Positions 24,552-32,182 of a stretch of 64,000 nucleotides of DNA are shown in pieces. A model generated the notes under the pieces. It was not told the origin of the DNA. It made no database searches and was given only the letters and a program-made list of their open reading frames with translations. The stretch spans positions 62,001 through 126,000 of the forward strand of contig NZ_JACOQI010000002.1 of the NCBI RefSeq assembly GCF_014297285.1. The letters run 5' to 3'. Within the stretch, counting starts at the first letter, position 1. Each line of letters begins with the position of its first letter. A program made the position numbers and the translations under genes. The DNA comes from Dysosmobacter segnis. Its GTDB lineage: Bacteria > Bacillota > Clostridia > Oscillospirales > Oscillospiraceae.

Positions 24552-25097
24552 ATGCACTACGGTGAGATCAAAAACTGCGATATTGCCAATGGCGAGGGCG
24601 TCCGGGTCACGCTGTTCGTCTCCGGCTGCACCAACCACTGTGAGCACTGCTTTCAGCCCCAGACCTGGGACTTTGACTATGGTCAGCCCTTCACATCAGA
24701 AACAGAGCAGCAGCTTTTAGACCTGCTGGCCCCCTCTTACATTCAGGGACTGACCCTGCTGGGCGGCGAGCCCTTCGAACCGGAAAATCAACGGGTACTG
24801 GTCCCCTTTGTCCGCCGGGTGCGGGAAACCTACCCGCAAAAGACCGTGTGGGCCTTCTCCGGGTTCACACTGGAGGAGCTGCGGACCGAGGGCAGCCATC
24901 CCCGCTGCGAGGCGACGGACGAGCTGCTGTCCATGCTGGACGTGCTGGTGGACGGCCGCTTTGTGGAGGCCTTGAAGGACATCTCCCTGCGGTTCCGGGG
25001 CTCCAGCAATCAACGACTCATCGACATGAAAAAAACACTGGCATCAGGCGAGATCGTCCTGCTGCCGGATCTGGACCGGAAACCCGGTCAAGCATAA
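24552..25097 (+). CDS. nrdG: Anaerobic ribonucleotide reductase activating protein (radical SAM)
   Basis: Activase that uses S-adenosylmethionine and a 4Fe-4S cluster to put the glycyl radical on class III ribonucleotide reductase. The cluster motif CTNHCEHC (CxxxCxxC) is at about residues 26-33, after KNCDIANGEGVRVTLFVSG. LLGGEPFEPENQ and KTVWAFSGFTLEEL are further family stretches. GGGGAGG lies about 8 bases before the ATG at 24552. 181 residues is normal. The partner nrdD is not in this window, which is unusual because the two are often adjacent. It overlaps nothing and is followed closely by an XRE gene. Confidence 0.92.
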   Translation: MHYGEIKNCDIANGEGVRVTLFVSGCTNHCEHCFQPQTWDFDYGQPFTSETEQQLLDLLAPSYIQGLTLLGGEPFEPENQRVLVPFVRRVRETYPQKTVWAFSGFTLEELRTEGSHPRCEATDELLSMLDVLVDGRFVEALKDISLRFRGSSNQRLIDMKKTLASGEIVLLPDLDRKPGQA

Positions 25098-25114
25098 GGA
25101 GGAATCATCCCATC

Positions 25115-25564
25115 ATGGTAACTATGGCACAGAGGATCGAAGCACTTCGGACGGAAAAGGGCCTCAGCCGCCCCGCGCTGGCGGCGGCGCTGGGACTGCC
25201 CCGCCTGTCCATCGAAAAGTTTGAGACCGGCCGCCAGACGCCCTCTCAGGAGCAGCAGCAAAAGCTGGCAGGGGCCTTCGGCGTGTCCCTCCCCTATCTC
25301 CGGGGCGAGACCGACGATCCCACCAGTATGGACAACTGGCTCAGCGGTGCCGTCCCCCAGGAGGACGTAGTGCTGCCCAAGGCCGTCCGGAAGGCAACAG
25401 CCGCTGTAGTGGCCCAGTCCGGCGACAGCAGCAAGAGCGACGGTGCCGTGTTCAGCGCCCTGCTGAAAAGCGACTCCTTCAAGGCGTTGGTGCGGGAGAC
25501 CGTACTGGACGTCTTAAAATCCCCCGAAGGACAGGCCCTGTTGGCAAAAGCCGCCAAAAAGTAA
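25115..25564 (+). CDS. XRE family HTH protein with C-terminal extension
   Basis: 149-residue DNA-binding protein. Residues 1-65 are a Cro/C1-type HTH (MAQRIEALRTEKGLSRPALA, then LGLPRLSIEKFETGRQTPS). The rest is a helical region with no recognised domain, rich in Ala, Lys and Asp, which may be for oligomerisation. AAGGAGGAA is 10 bases before the ATG at 25115. It starts 17 bases after nrdG and may share its transcript. A strong bidirectional terminator follows. The target is unknown. Confidence 0.8.
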   Translation: MVTMAQRIEALRTEKGLSRPALAAALGLPRLSIEKFETGRQTPSQEQQQKLAGAFGVSLPYLRGETDDPTSMDNWLSGAVPQEDVVLPKAVRKATAAVVAQSGDSSKSDGAVFSALLKSDSFKALVRETVLDVLKSPEGQALLAKAAKK

Positions 25565-25565
25565 A

Positions 25566-25608
25566 AAAACAGCCCCGAATCTGCCTGCAAACAGATTCGG
25601 GGCCGTTT
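25566..25608. terminator. Bidirectional terminator between XRE gene and pyk-like gene
   Basis: GCCCCGAATCTG/CAGATTCGGGGC with an 8-base loop. GTTTTT follows on the plus strand, and TGTTTTTTT on the minus. Confidence 0.88.
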
Positions 25609-26625
25609 TTATCCCTCTCGCAGAAATCGCTCTGCGGCTTGGACCGTATTGCTGAGATACCGGATGACCTCCACCGGCCACTTTCCCACCGCCGTTTCTC
25701 CGGTGACCATCACCGCAGCGGCGCCGTCTGCCACAGCGTTGAAAATATCGCTGACCTCCGCCCGGGTGGGCACCGGATTCTGCTCCATAGACGCCAGCAT
25801 CTGCGTCACCACCATGAATGGCTTCCCTGCCTTGCGGCATTGGGCCTCGATCCGCTTCTGGGCCGCCGACAGCTCCCACAGGGGCATGGCATTCCCCAGA
25901 TCCCCTCTGGCAATGACGATCTCATCCGCCGTTTCCAGAAATTCCGGGAGCCGTTCCAGCCCTGTCTGGTTTTCAATCTTGGCGAACAGCCGGATATTCG
26001 CTCCGCCGTTTTCATCCAACGCCTGCCGGACGGTTTCCAGATCCCGTCGGCTGCGCACAAAGGGCTGCATAACGCCGGTGACACCGCAGGACGCCGCAAC
26101 GCGGATATTCTCCACATCGGATGCCGTCATCGTCGGCGGTTCCAGATCCGCTCCCGGCAGAGCCAGACTCTTTCTTCCCCGCAGAACGCCGCCCCGAAGG
26201 ACCTCTGCCACCGCGCCGGTCTCAGTCTGCTCCGTGACCCGCAACAACAGCTTGCCGTCATCCAAAAGCACCTCCTGTCCGGGCAATAGCGCAGGAATCG
26301 CAATCTCCGGCAAGGGAATTCCCTTGCCGCCTAATTCAAATACTTCACCCTCATTCAGCGTCAGCGGCTCCGCCAATACGCCTACCCGCAGCTCCGGTCC
26401 CTGCATATCAATGAGCAGCTCCGCCTGCTTTCCGCAGCGCTGCGCCGCCTTATGCAGTGCATCCACCTGATCCGCCGCCTGAGCCAGCGTCACATGGGAG
26501 AGGTTCAGCCGGATGCCGGTCATCCCGGCCCGGAACATGGCTTCCAGCGTCTCCACGTCCGCACAGGCCGGTCCGATGGTCCCGTAGATCTGCCGTGCGG
26601 AGGGCTGTTCTTTCATTGCGGTCAT
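25609..26625 (-). CDS. Short pyruvate kinase-like protein without C-terminal domain
   Basis: 338 residues covering only the A and B domains of pyruvate kinase (usually about 470-585 residues). Present are GTIGPACADVETLEAM, GIRLNLSH (catalytic Arg-Asn region), LLIDMQGPELRVG, KIENQTGLERL (catalytic Lys), VIARGDLGNAMP, TQMLASMEQNPVPTRAEVSD and VTGETAVGKWPVE. The reading frame ends cleanly just after this, before a terminator, so the allosteric C-domain is absent rather than frameshifted away. Catalytic residues look intact. GAGGAGG precedes the ATG at 26625. It may be an active but unregulated kinase or a paralogue with another role; no other pyk is visible here. Confidence 0.85.
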   Translation of the reverse strand: MTAMKEQPSARQIYGTIGPACADVETLEAMFRAGMTGIRLNLSHVTLAQAADQVDALHKAAQRCGKQAELLIDMQGPELRVGVLAEPLTLNEGEVFELGGKGIPLPEIAIPALLPGQEVLLDDGKLLLRVTEQTETGAVAEVLRGGVLRGRKSLALPGADLEPPTMTASDVENIRVAASCGVTGVMQPFVRSRRDLETVRQALDENGGANIRLFAKIENQTGLERLPEFLETADEIVIARGDLGNAMPLWELSAAQKRIEAQCRKAGKPFMVVTQMLASMEQNPVPTRAEVSDIFNAVADGAAAVMVTGETAVGKWPVEVIRYLSNTVQAAERFLREG

Positions 26626-26802
26626 AATGCCTCCTCAATGTTTTTTTCCAATATACCACATTCCGCCCCAAAAAGGAAGCCTTGGCAGCTCTATCCCCAA
26701 GTGGCTTGTGCATCTGTCTAAACTTGTCCGCTATTTTTGACTATTTCGGAGAATTTTCAGATTCTTCTTGACCTTCTCCGTGAATCTTGTTAATCTAATG
26801 TC

Positions 26803-26814
26803 GTAAACGTTTAC
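26803..26814. promoter_or_regulatory. LacI/CcpA-type operator palindrome
   Basis: Perfect 12-bp palindrome GTAAACGTTTAC in the context CGTAAACGTTTACA, which differs from the cre consensus at the first base only. It is 108 bases before the EEP hydrolase gene; the nearest gene on the other side starts at 26625. Confidence 0.5.
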
Positions 26815-26921
26815 ACATGTTGCGTTTTTCGTCTGTGCTACCCTTTTATTTTGTGGTCCGCAGACTTGCTCCAAGCCCTTCCCTACCGTAAAATTTTGCA
26901 GGAAAAGGAGTTAATGAATAC

Positions 26922-27956
26922 ATGCAAGGTATCCCGCTGAATGAACGCAAGCGTCTGGGGGCGCTGTTAGATGACCGGCCGCAGACGGAGGTCATGGCCA
27001 TGATCCCCCAGTTTTCCCAGGCGGAGACTGATAACTTTGTCGCGCCGCCCGCACAGATCCCGGAGGCCCTGGGCGTCCTGATGTTCAACATGGAACGGGG
27101 CGTGAACCTGCCGGAAATTCAGGAATTTCTGCGGGATTGCCCGGATATTCAGCCCTTTGACGTGATCCTGGCCAACGAGCTGGATGACGGCTGCGCCCGC
27201 TCCGGCAACAAGAACACCGCCCGTGAACTGGCACAGGCGTTTGGTTTGAACTACGCCTGGGGCCTTGAATTCATCGAGCTGGTGAATGATGAAAACGCCA
27301 AGGGCTTCCATGGCAACGCTGTTTTCTCCCGCTGGCCCATCCGCCGTGCCGGTGTGATCCGTCTGCCCGAGCAGTATAACTGGTACTTCGACCGCCAGAA
27401 GCGCATCGGCGGACGGCTGGCCGTCTTTGCGGAGCTGGACGTAGGCGGACAACCGGTGGGCGCTGTGTCCATCCACTTGGAAAACCGCACCCACGGCGAG
27501 GGCCGCAAGGCCCAGATGGCCGCCATTCTGGAGGCCGTCCGCAAGGAGCTGCCCGATATGCCCCTGATCTTAGGCGGCGATCTGAACACCAACACCTTCG
27601 ATGGCCGGGCCAAGGAGGACATCGGCGCCATCGCGGCCGATCCCGCTCTGCGCCGCCGCTGCTTAGAGGATGTGGGCAGCTTTGAGCCTCTGCTGCCCCT
27701 GTGCGCTGCCGACGGCTACGAGATCGTTCCGAAGGAGCCCCGTCTCACCCGCCGCAAGCCCCTGCCCAACGGCGATTCCCTGCCCCTGCGTCTGGACTGG
27801 ATCCTGCTGAAGGGCGTCACCGCGTCGGAAAGCCGGATGATCTCCACCGCCAAGGAGGATCTCACCTATGCCAAGCCTGGCTCCGCTCTGGAACGCTTTC
27901 AGGGGGCAGAGCTGTCGGACCACAATGCCGTCTGGGCCATGTGCCGCCTTCGCTGA
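26922..27956 (+). CDS. Endonuclease/exonuclease/phosphatase (EEP) family protein
   Basis: 344-residue member of the EEP fold, which includes nucleases and lipid or sugar phosphatases. Metal and catalytic stretches: VLMFNMERG (N-terminal Asn), VILANELDDGC (Glu), SIHLENRTHGEGRKAQM (His), LILGGDLNTNTFDG (Asp-x-Asn) and ELSDHNAVW (Asp-His pair). Residues 1-45 precede the domain and are not recognised. AAAGGAG stands 11 bases from the ATG at 26922; the nearer ATG is out of frame. It stands alone, convergent with rplL, under a possible cre-like site. The substrate cannot be told from sequence; there is no signal peptide. Confidence 0.82.
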   Translation: MQGIPLNERKRLGALLDDRPQTEVMAMIPQFSQAETDNFVAPPAQIPEALGVLMFNMERGVNLPEIQEFLRDCPDIQPFDVILANELDDGCARSGNKNTARELAQAFGLNYAWGLEFIELVNDENAKGFHGNAVFSRWPIRRAGVIRLPEQYNWYFDRQKRIGGRLAVFAELDVGGQPVGAVSIHLENRTHGEGRKAQMAAILEAVRKELPDMPLILGGDLNTNTFDGRAKEDIGAIAADPALRRRCLEDVGSFEPLLPLCAADGYEIVPKEPRLTRRKPLPNGDSLPLRLDWILLKGVTASESRMISTAKEDLTYAKPGSALERFQGAELSDHNAVWAMCRLR

Positions 27957-28007
27957 TTTTTTCTGCAAAAGTGAGCTTTTTCCCTCGAAAAACACGTTTC
28001 AAGCTGC

Positions 28008-28043
28008 AAAAAAGCTCCGTGTCCATGGACACGGAGCTTTTTA
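28008..28043. terminator. Bidirectional terminator between EEP gene and rplL
   Basis: Long perfect inverted repeat with arm AAAAAGCTCCGTGTCC, with T-runs on both strands. Confidence 0.9.
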
Positions 28044-28061
28044 TGTTACGGAAAGTCTTGC

Positions 28062-28433
28062 TTACTTCAGCTCGACCTTGCCGCCGGCCTCTTCGATCTG
28101 CTTCTTCAGAGCCTCGGCCTCGTCCTTGCTGACAGCTTCCTTCAGAGTGGAAGGAGCGCCCTCGACGGTAGCCTTAGCCTCAGCCAGGCCCTGGCCGGTG
28201 ATCTCGCGGACAACCTTGATGACCTTGATCTTGGCAGCAGCGTCAAAGCCGGTCAGGACCACGTCGAAATCGGTCTTCTCCTCAGCAGCGGGAGCAGCAG
28301 CACCAGCAGCGGGAGCAGCCATAGCAGCGGCGGAAACGCCGAACTCTTCCTCCAGAGCGTGAACCAGCTCGGACAGTTCCAGAACAGTGAGACCCTTGAT
28401 CTCTTCGATCATAGCGGTAACTTTCTCAGACAT
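28062..28433 (-). CDS. rplL: 50S ribosomal protein L7/L12
   Basis: Stalk protein that recruits translation GTPases, 123 residues. An N-terminal dimerisation helix ([20 protein letters not shown]) is joined by an Ala-rich hinge ([15 protein letters not shown]) to the C-terminal domain, with [40 protein letters not shown] and a final GKVELK. The gene is followed by a strong terminator and a convergent gene. rpoB, usually next in this cluster, is therefore not adjacent here. Confidence 0.98.
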   Translation of the reverse strand: MSEKVTAMIEEIKGLTVLELSELVHALEEEFGVSAAAMAAPAAGAAAPAAEEKTDFDVVLTGFDAAAKIKVIKVVREITGQGLAEAKATVEGAPSTLKEAVSKDEAEALKKQIEEAGGKVELK

Positions 28434-28483
28434 TGTATTTGCCTCCTAATAGTTATTTTTGTTTGTGTGGGATGTGCGCTGAA

Positions 28484-29020
28484 TTATTCAGCGGCGGGAG
28501 CTTCGGCAGCAGCCTCTTCAGCAGGAGCGCCGTTCTTCTCGGCGATCTGCTTCAGGACAACAGCCAGACCGGTAATGGGAGCCAGCATGGTACCCAGAAC
28601 CTGAGCCTGCAGGACAGGCAGAGCGGGAATAGAAGCCAGAGACTGAATGGTGGCCAGATCGACGGGCTTGCCGTCCATGAAGCCGCCCTTGATCTCGAAC
28701 TTGCCGTCCAGCTTCTTGGCGTAATCGGCCATGACGCGGGCGGGAGCCACGGGATCATCAGCCAGAGCCAGAGAAGTGGTGCCGTTCAGCAGATCATCCA
28801 GATCGTTCAGGCCAGTGTTGTTGAAAGCAAAGCGCAGCAGGGTGTTCTTCACAACCGCATAATCCACGCCGCCCTCACGGCACTCCTTACGCAGAGCGGT
28901 GTCTTCCTCAACGGTAATACCCTTGTAGTCGACGATGACGCCTGCGGTAGCCTTCTGGATCTTCTCGGTCAGCTCGGCAACGATTGCCTGCTTCTCGGAA
29001 AGGACCTTTGCGTTAGGCAT
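28484..29020 (-). CDS. rplJ: 50S ribosomal protein L10
   Basis: Stalk base protein that carries the L7/L12 dimers, 178 residues. It begins MPNAKVLSEKQAIVAELTEK, continues with GVIVDYKGITVEEDTALRKE and NTLLRFAFNNT, and ends in an Ala/Glu-rich tail (EEAAAEAPAAE). The true start is at 29020: GGAGGTG sits 9 bases upstream, and an earlier ATG overlaps that site. L10 (with L12) usually represses its own mRNA by binding the leader, and such a leader is visible upstream. Confidence 0.97.
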   Translation of the reverse strand: MPNAKVLSEKQAIVAELTEKIQKATAGVIVDYKGITVEEDTALRKECREGGVDYAVVKNTLLRFAFNNTGLNDLDDLLNGTTSLALADDPVAPARVMADYAKKLDGKFEIKGGFMDGKPVDLATIQSLASIPALPVLQAQVLGTMLAPITGLAVVLKQIAEKNGAPAEEAAAEAPAAE

Positions 29021-29039
29021 ACTTGGTTTCACCTCCATG

Positions 29040-29200
29040 AGAATTTGCGGCGGACCTCCGTCCGCCCGGGTCAGAGGCGTTCAAAAAGGAACTGTCCTCA
29101 TGCCGAAAGACATGAGGACAGAAAAGCATCATCAAAATGATTTTGCCATCCTCGGCAGGACTTACGGGGTCTCCCCCACCTGCTGTCTTTGGAACGCGAC
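29040..29200 (-). promoter_or_regulatory. Ribosomal protein L10 leader with attenuator
   Basis: Autogenous regulatory RNA ahead of rplJ. The core at 29150-29190 reads on the minus strand AAAGACAGCAGGTG, then TAAGTCCTGCCGAGG, the conserved kink-turn region of Firmicutes L10 leaders. It is followed by a terminator hairpin at 29083-29120 (TGTCCTCATG/CATGAGGACA, then CCTTTTTG), so control is probably by transcription attenuation. A last stem GGCGGAC/GTCCGCC lies at about 29050-29067, just before the Shine-Dalgarno. Confidence 0.82.
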
Positions 29201-29204
29201 TGTT

Positions 29205-29232
29205 ATTATATCAAACTTTGGCATAATGTCAA
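29205..29232 (-). promoter_or_regulatory. Sigma-A promoter of rplJ-rplL
   Basis: Consensus TTGACA, 16-bp spacer, TATAAT on the minus strand. Confidence 0.88.
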
Positions 29233-29337
29233 GCATTTTCCCAAAATTTAATATCATTTTCCGTTTTCGCAGAAGGAACATCTCCGTTCCCTCCGTTCAG
29301 CGGGATTGAATGAGGGATCTCTCCCCTCTTTCAGCTC

Positions 29338-30030
29338 TTAGACCAGCTTTGCAGTGTTCATCTTCACGCCGGGGCCCATGGTAGTGGCGGCGACGCAGCT
29401 CTTGATATACTGGCCCTTGGCGCTGGCGGGCTTGGCCTTCACAATGGCGCCCATCAGAGCGTTGTAGTTGTCCATCAGCTTCTCGGGGCCGAAGGAAACC
29501 TTACCGATGGGGCAGTGGATGATGTTGGTCTTGTCCAGACGATACTCGATCTTACCGGCCTTGGACTCCTGAACGGCCTTGGCCACATCGGGGGTCACGG
29601 TGCCGGCCTTGGGAGAGGGCATCAAACCCTTGGGGCCCAGCACCTTACCGAGACGGCCAACCACACCCATCATGTCGGGGCTGGCGATGACCACGTCGAA
29701 ATCAAACCAGTTTTCCTTCTGGATCTTCTCCACCATGTCCATATCGCCCACATAGTCGGCGCCGGCCTCACGGGCAGCGTCAGCCTTGTCGCCCTTGGCG
29801 AACACCAGCACGCGGACAGTCTTGCCGGTGCCGTGGGGCAGCACGATGGCGCCGCGGACCTGCTGGTCAGCGTGACGGGAGTCAACGCCCAGCTTCACGT
29901 GGAGCTCGACGGTCTCGTCGAACTTGGCCTTGGCGGTCTTGCAGATGAGGTCCATGCCCTCAGCGGCTTCATACTGAGCGCTCTTATCGATCAGCTTGGC
30001 GCTCTCCTGATATTTCTTGCCTCTAAACAA
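29338..30030 (-). CDS. rplA: 50S ribosomal protein L1
   Basis: Binds 23S rRNA at the L1 stalk, 230 residues. Family stretches: [60 protein letters not shown] with [15 protein letters not shown], and [13 protein letters not shown]. The start is a TTG at 30030, with GGAGG 7 bases upstream; no ATG would preserve the N-terminal helix. An element with inverted repeat ends separates it from rplK. Confidence 0.96.
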   Translation of the reverse strand: MFRGKKYQESAKLIDKSAQYEAAEGMDLICKTAKAKFDETVELHVKLGVDSRHADQQVRGAIVLPHGTGKTVRVLVFAKGDKADAAREAGADYVGDMDMVEKIQKENWFDFDVVIASPDMMGVVGRLGKVLGPKGLMPSPKAGTVTPDVAKAVQESKAGKIEYRLDKTNIIHCPIGKVSFGPEKLMDNYNALMGAIVKAKPASAKGQYIKSCVAATTMGPGVKMNTAKLV

Positions 30031-30111
30031 TGTTATTCCTCCTCATAGTGGTTCTTCGGAACTTAGTCCTCCCACTGTATCGAGCGGTCTTTGACCGCTC
30101 GGCTGTTGTGA

Positions 30112-30384
30112 CCATCAATTGACACGGGCGAATACGGTTTTGGCGGGCAGAAATCCCCCCATGCTTCCGCAGAGCCCTTGGCAATACACCCTGTATTCCC
30201 TGCGGGCTTTTTGTCACCTGGACGCATTTCTGCTCCGGCAAAACTGCCCGCACCTGTCAGCGATGGATATTCGAGTGATTTTTGACTTTTGAGATGATGA
30301 CGAGCTGACGCCCGTCAAGGCGGAAAGGGCAAAAAGCGCCGGAAAGACGCACTGACAGGCGTGTTTGCCCTTGTTAATTGATGG
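30112..30384. mobile_element. Inverted-repeat element between rplK and rplA (MITE-like)
   Basis: A 273-bp non-coding block bounded by an imperfect 25-bp inverted repeat matching at 21 positions; both ends begin CCATCAATT. It holds no gene. Its right end lies 4 bases from the rplK stop, and its left end 81 bases from the rplA start, so it sits inside a ribosomal-protein operon and must be transcribed through. No clear target duplication was seen. Whether it is mobile cannot be told from a single copy. Confidence 0.55.
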
Positions 30385-30388
30385 TCTG

Positions 30389-30814
30389 TTAGTCGCCGAC
30401 CACAACGCCCATGGAACGGGCGGTACCGGCAACCATGCTCATAGCGGCCTCCAGGCTGCCGGCGTTCAGGTCGCGCATCTTCATCTCAGCGATCTTCTGA
30501 ACGGAAGCCTTGGAAATAGTGGCGACCTTGTTCTTGTTGGGGACGCCGGAACCAGACTCGATGTTGCACTCCTTCTTGATCAGGACGGCCGCGGGGGGCG
30601 TCTTGGTGATGAAGGAGAAGGAACGGTCAGCGTACACGGTGATGACAACGGGAATGATGAGACCCATGTCATTCTTGGTGCGCTCGTTGAATTCCTTCGT
30701 GAAAGCAGCGATGTTCACGCCATGCTGGCCCAGAGCGGGGCCAACCGGGGGAGCGGGAGTCGCCTTGCCTGCGGGGATCTGCAGTTTTACATAACCAGTA
30801 ATCTTCTGTGCCAC
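30389..30814 (-). CDS. rplK: 50S ribosomal protein L11
   Basis: 141-residue protein of the GTPase-associated centre. It begins [20 protein letters not shown], then [20 protein letters not shown], and ends with [20 protein letters not shown] and RSMGVVVGD. The start is GTG at 30814, after GGAGG. It follows nusG after about 100 bases and precedes rplA in the usual order. Confidence 0.98.
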   Translation of the reverse strand: MAQKITGYVKLQIPAGKATPAPPVGPALGQHGVNIAAFTKEFNERTKNDMGLIIPVVITVYADRSFSFITKTPPAAVLIKKECNIESGSGVPNKNKVATISKASVQKIAEMKMRDLNAGSLEAAMSMVAGTARSMGVVVGD

Positions 30815-30917
30815 GGAGTAGCACCTCCTAAATCATAGATGTGGTGGCGGACGATGTCCGTCTTTGGCGGGGCCGATGGTCCCTCCCACTGTTTGCCGGG
30901 AATCCCGGCGGGAAAAA

Positions 30918-31442
30918 TCAGTTCAGGACTTCCACCTGATCCAGCTCCAGTTCCACGGGGGTCTCGCGACCGAACATGGAAACCATGACGCTGACCTGAT
31001 TCTTTTCGGGTTCGATGTCTTCCACAACGCCAGTGAAGCTGGCCAAGGGGCCATCCACGATACGAACATGGTCGCCGACGTTGTAGCCCACGACGATCTC
31101 GTGCTTTTCCATGCCCATGGCAAGCACCTCTTCCTCCGTCAGGGGGATGGGCTTGTTGGCAGTACCGACAAAACCGGTGACGCCGCGGACATTCCGCACC
31201 AGATGCCAGGTGTCATCCGTCATGACCATTTTGATAAGCACATAACCGGGGAACACCTTGCGCTCGACTTCTTTCGCCTCGCCGGACTCGCTGACCTCTT
31301 TTACGGTCTCCACGGGGATCTCCATTCGCAGGATCATATCCTCCATGCCCCGTCCGTTGACGAATTTCTCAATGCTGGTCTTAACGGCGTTTTCATAACC
31401 GGAATAGGTATGGATCACATACCACTTCGCGTTTTCCGACAT
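30918..31442 (-). CDS. nusG: Transcription termination/antitermination factor NusG
   Basis: 174 residues. The NGN domain begins AKWYVIHTYSGYENAVKTS and includes VFPGYVLIKMVMTDDTWHLV and VRGVTGFVGT. The KOW domain near the C-terminus is VGDHVRIVDGPLASFTGVVE. It couples RNA polymerase to other factors. It lies between secE and rplK, the classical order; the ATG is 11 bases after the secE stop. Confidence 0.97.
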   Translation of the reverse strand: MSENAKWYVIHTYSGYENAVKTSIEKFVNGRGMEDMILRMEIPVETVKEVSESGEAKEVERKVFPGYVLIKMVMTDDTWHLVRNVRGVTGFVGTANKPIPLTEEEVLAMGMEKHEIVVGYNVGDHVRIVDGPLASFTGVVEDIEPEKNQVSVMVSMFGRETPVELELDQVEVLN

Positions 31443-31453
31443 TGCGGCACTCC

Positions 31454-31663
31454 TTAACCCTGAAACAGGCTCAGGATCGCCTGGATCAAAGAGTAGGCCA
31501 CGCCGTCAAAGATCCAGATGCACGCGCCGATGAGCAGGGAGCACAGCAGCACGGTACCGGTGTTCTTGACCACGGTCTTCTGATTGGGCCAGGTGACTTT
31601 TTTCAATTCGCTTTTCATTTCGCGGAACCAGGCTCCGCGGCTCTTCTTCGCTTCTTCTGCCAT
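31454..31663 (-). CDS. secE: Preprotein translocase subunit SecE
   Basis: 69-residue single-span subunit of the SecYEG channel. The amphipathic segment FREMKSELKKVTWPNQKTVV is the family signature, followed by a transmembrane helix (GTVLLCSLLIGACIWIFDGV). It lies between rpmG and nusG in the conserved order, 34 bases after rpmG. Confidence 0.97.
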   Translation of the reverse strand: MAEEAKKSRGAWFREMKSELKKVTWPNQKTVVKNTGTVLLCSLLIGACIWIFDGVAYSLIQAILSLFQG

Positions 31664-31697
31664 AATTCTACACGCCCTTTCTCAGTGTGATCCGCTT

Positions 31698-31847
31698 TTA
31701 CTTGGTCTCGCTGTGGAGCGTGTGCTTCTTGCAGAACCGGCAATACTTGTTGAGCTCGAGCTTGTCCGGGGTATTCTTCTTGTTCTTCATCGTATTGTAG
31801 TTTCTCTGCTTGCACTCATTGCATCTCAAAGTGACTTTTACGCGCAT
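31698..31847 (-). CDS. rpmG: 50S ribosomal protein L33
   Basis: 49-residue L33 of the cysteine-containing type: [17 protein letters not shown] with CxxC, then [18 protein letters not shown] with a second CxxC, so it should bind zinc. The ATG at 31847 follows GGAGGTGCCGTTA; the longer upstream reading runs through the leader and is not real. First gene of the rpmG-secE-nusG-rplK-rplA operon. Confidence 0.97.
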   Translation of the reverse strand: MRVKVTLRCNECKQRNYNTMKNKKNTPDKLELNKYCRFCKKHTLHSETK

Positions 31848-31989
31848 TAACGGCACCTCCTTATTATTGGTATCGTTCCCGGCGTGCCGGGGATACCGAC
31901 TGCCTCCCTGCGGTTTTGAAAGCGGCCTTCCTCTGTGCGTAAAGCGAAAAAACGCACAACAAAAAAGCCCTTTTTCACAGGTAATGTTG

Positions 31990-32018
31990 ATTTTAACACA
32001 GAACCTTCCCGCCGTCAA
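31990..32018 (-). promoter_or_regulatory. Sigma-A promoter of the rpmG-secE-nusG operon
   Basis: TTGACG, 17-bp spacer, TAAAAT on the minus strand. The leader is about 140 bases. Confidence 0.72.
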
Positions 32019-32120
32019 TCCTTTTTTGCGAAAAATTGTAGAAATACCGTTTTTTTCCTTTGCAGGCGTTTTTACCGGAGAGCCGCGGATTTTATCCGTC
32101 AGATTTTGCCGCTTTTTCCG

Positions 32121-32149
32121 TTGATTCCCGGCGGAATCCGCATTATAAT
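32121..32149 (+). promoter_or_regulatory. Sigma-A promoter of serC
   Basis: TTGATT, 17-bp spacer, TATAAT; start expected at about 32156, 27 bases before the ATG. Confidence 0.8.
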
Positions 32150-32182
32150 GAGAGAAAATTTTCAGATTGCGAGGAAGCGCCC

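Noticed and set aside
28433..28484. A separate promoter between rplJ and rplL
   Set aside because: The 50-base gap has no -35/-10 pair; rplL is best read from the rplJ promoter.
31664..31697. tRNA gene between rpmG and secE, as in some bacteria
   Set aside because: The gap is only 34 bases and has no cloverleaf.
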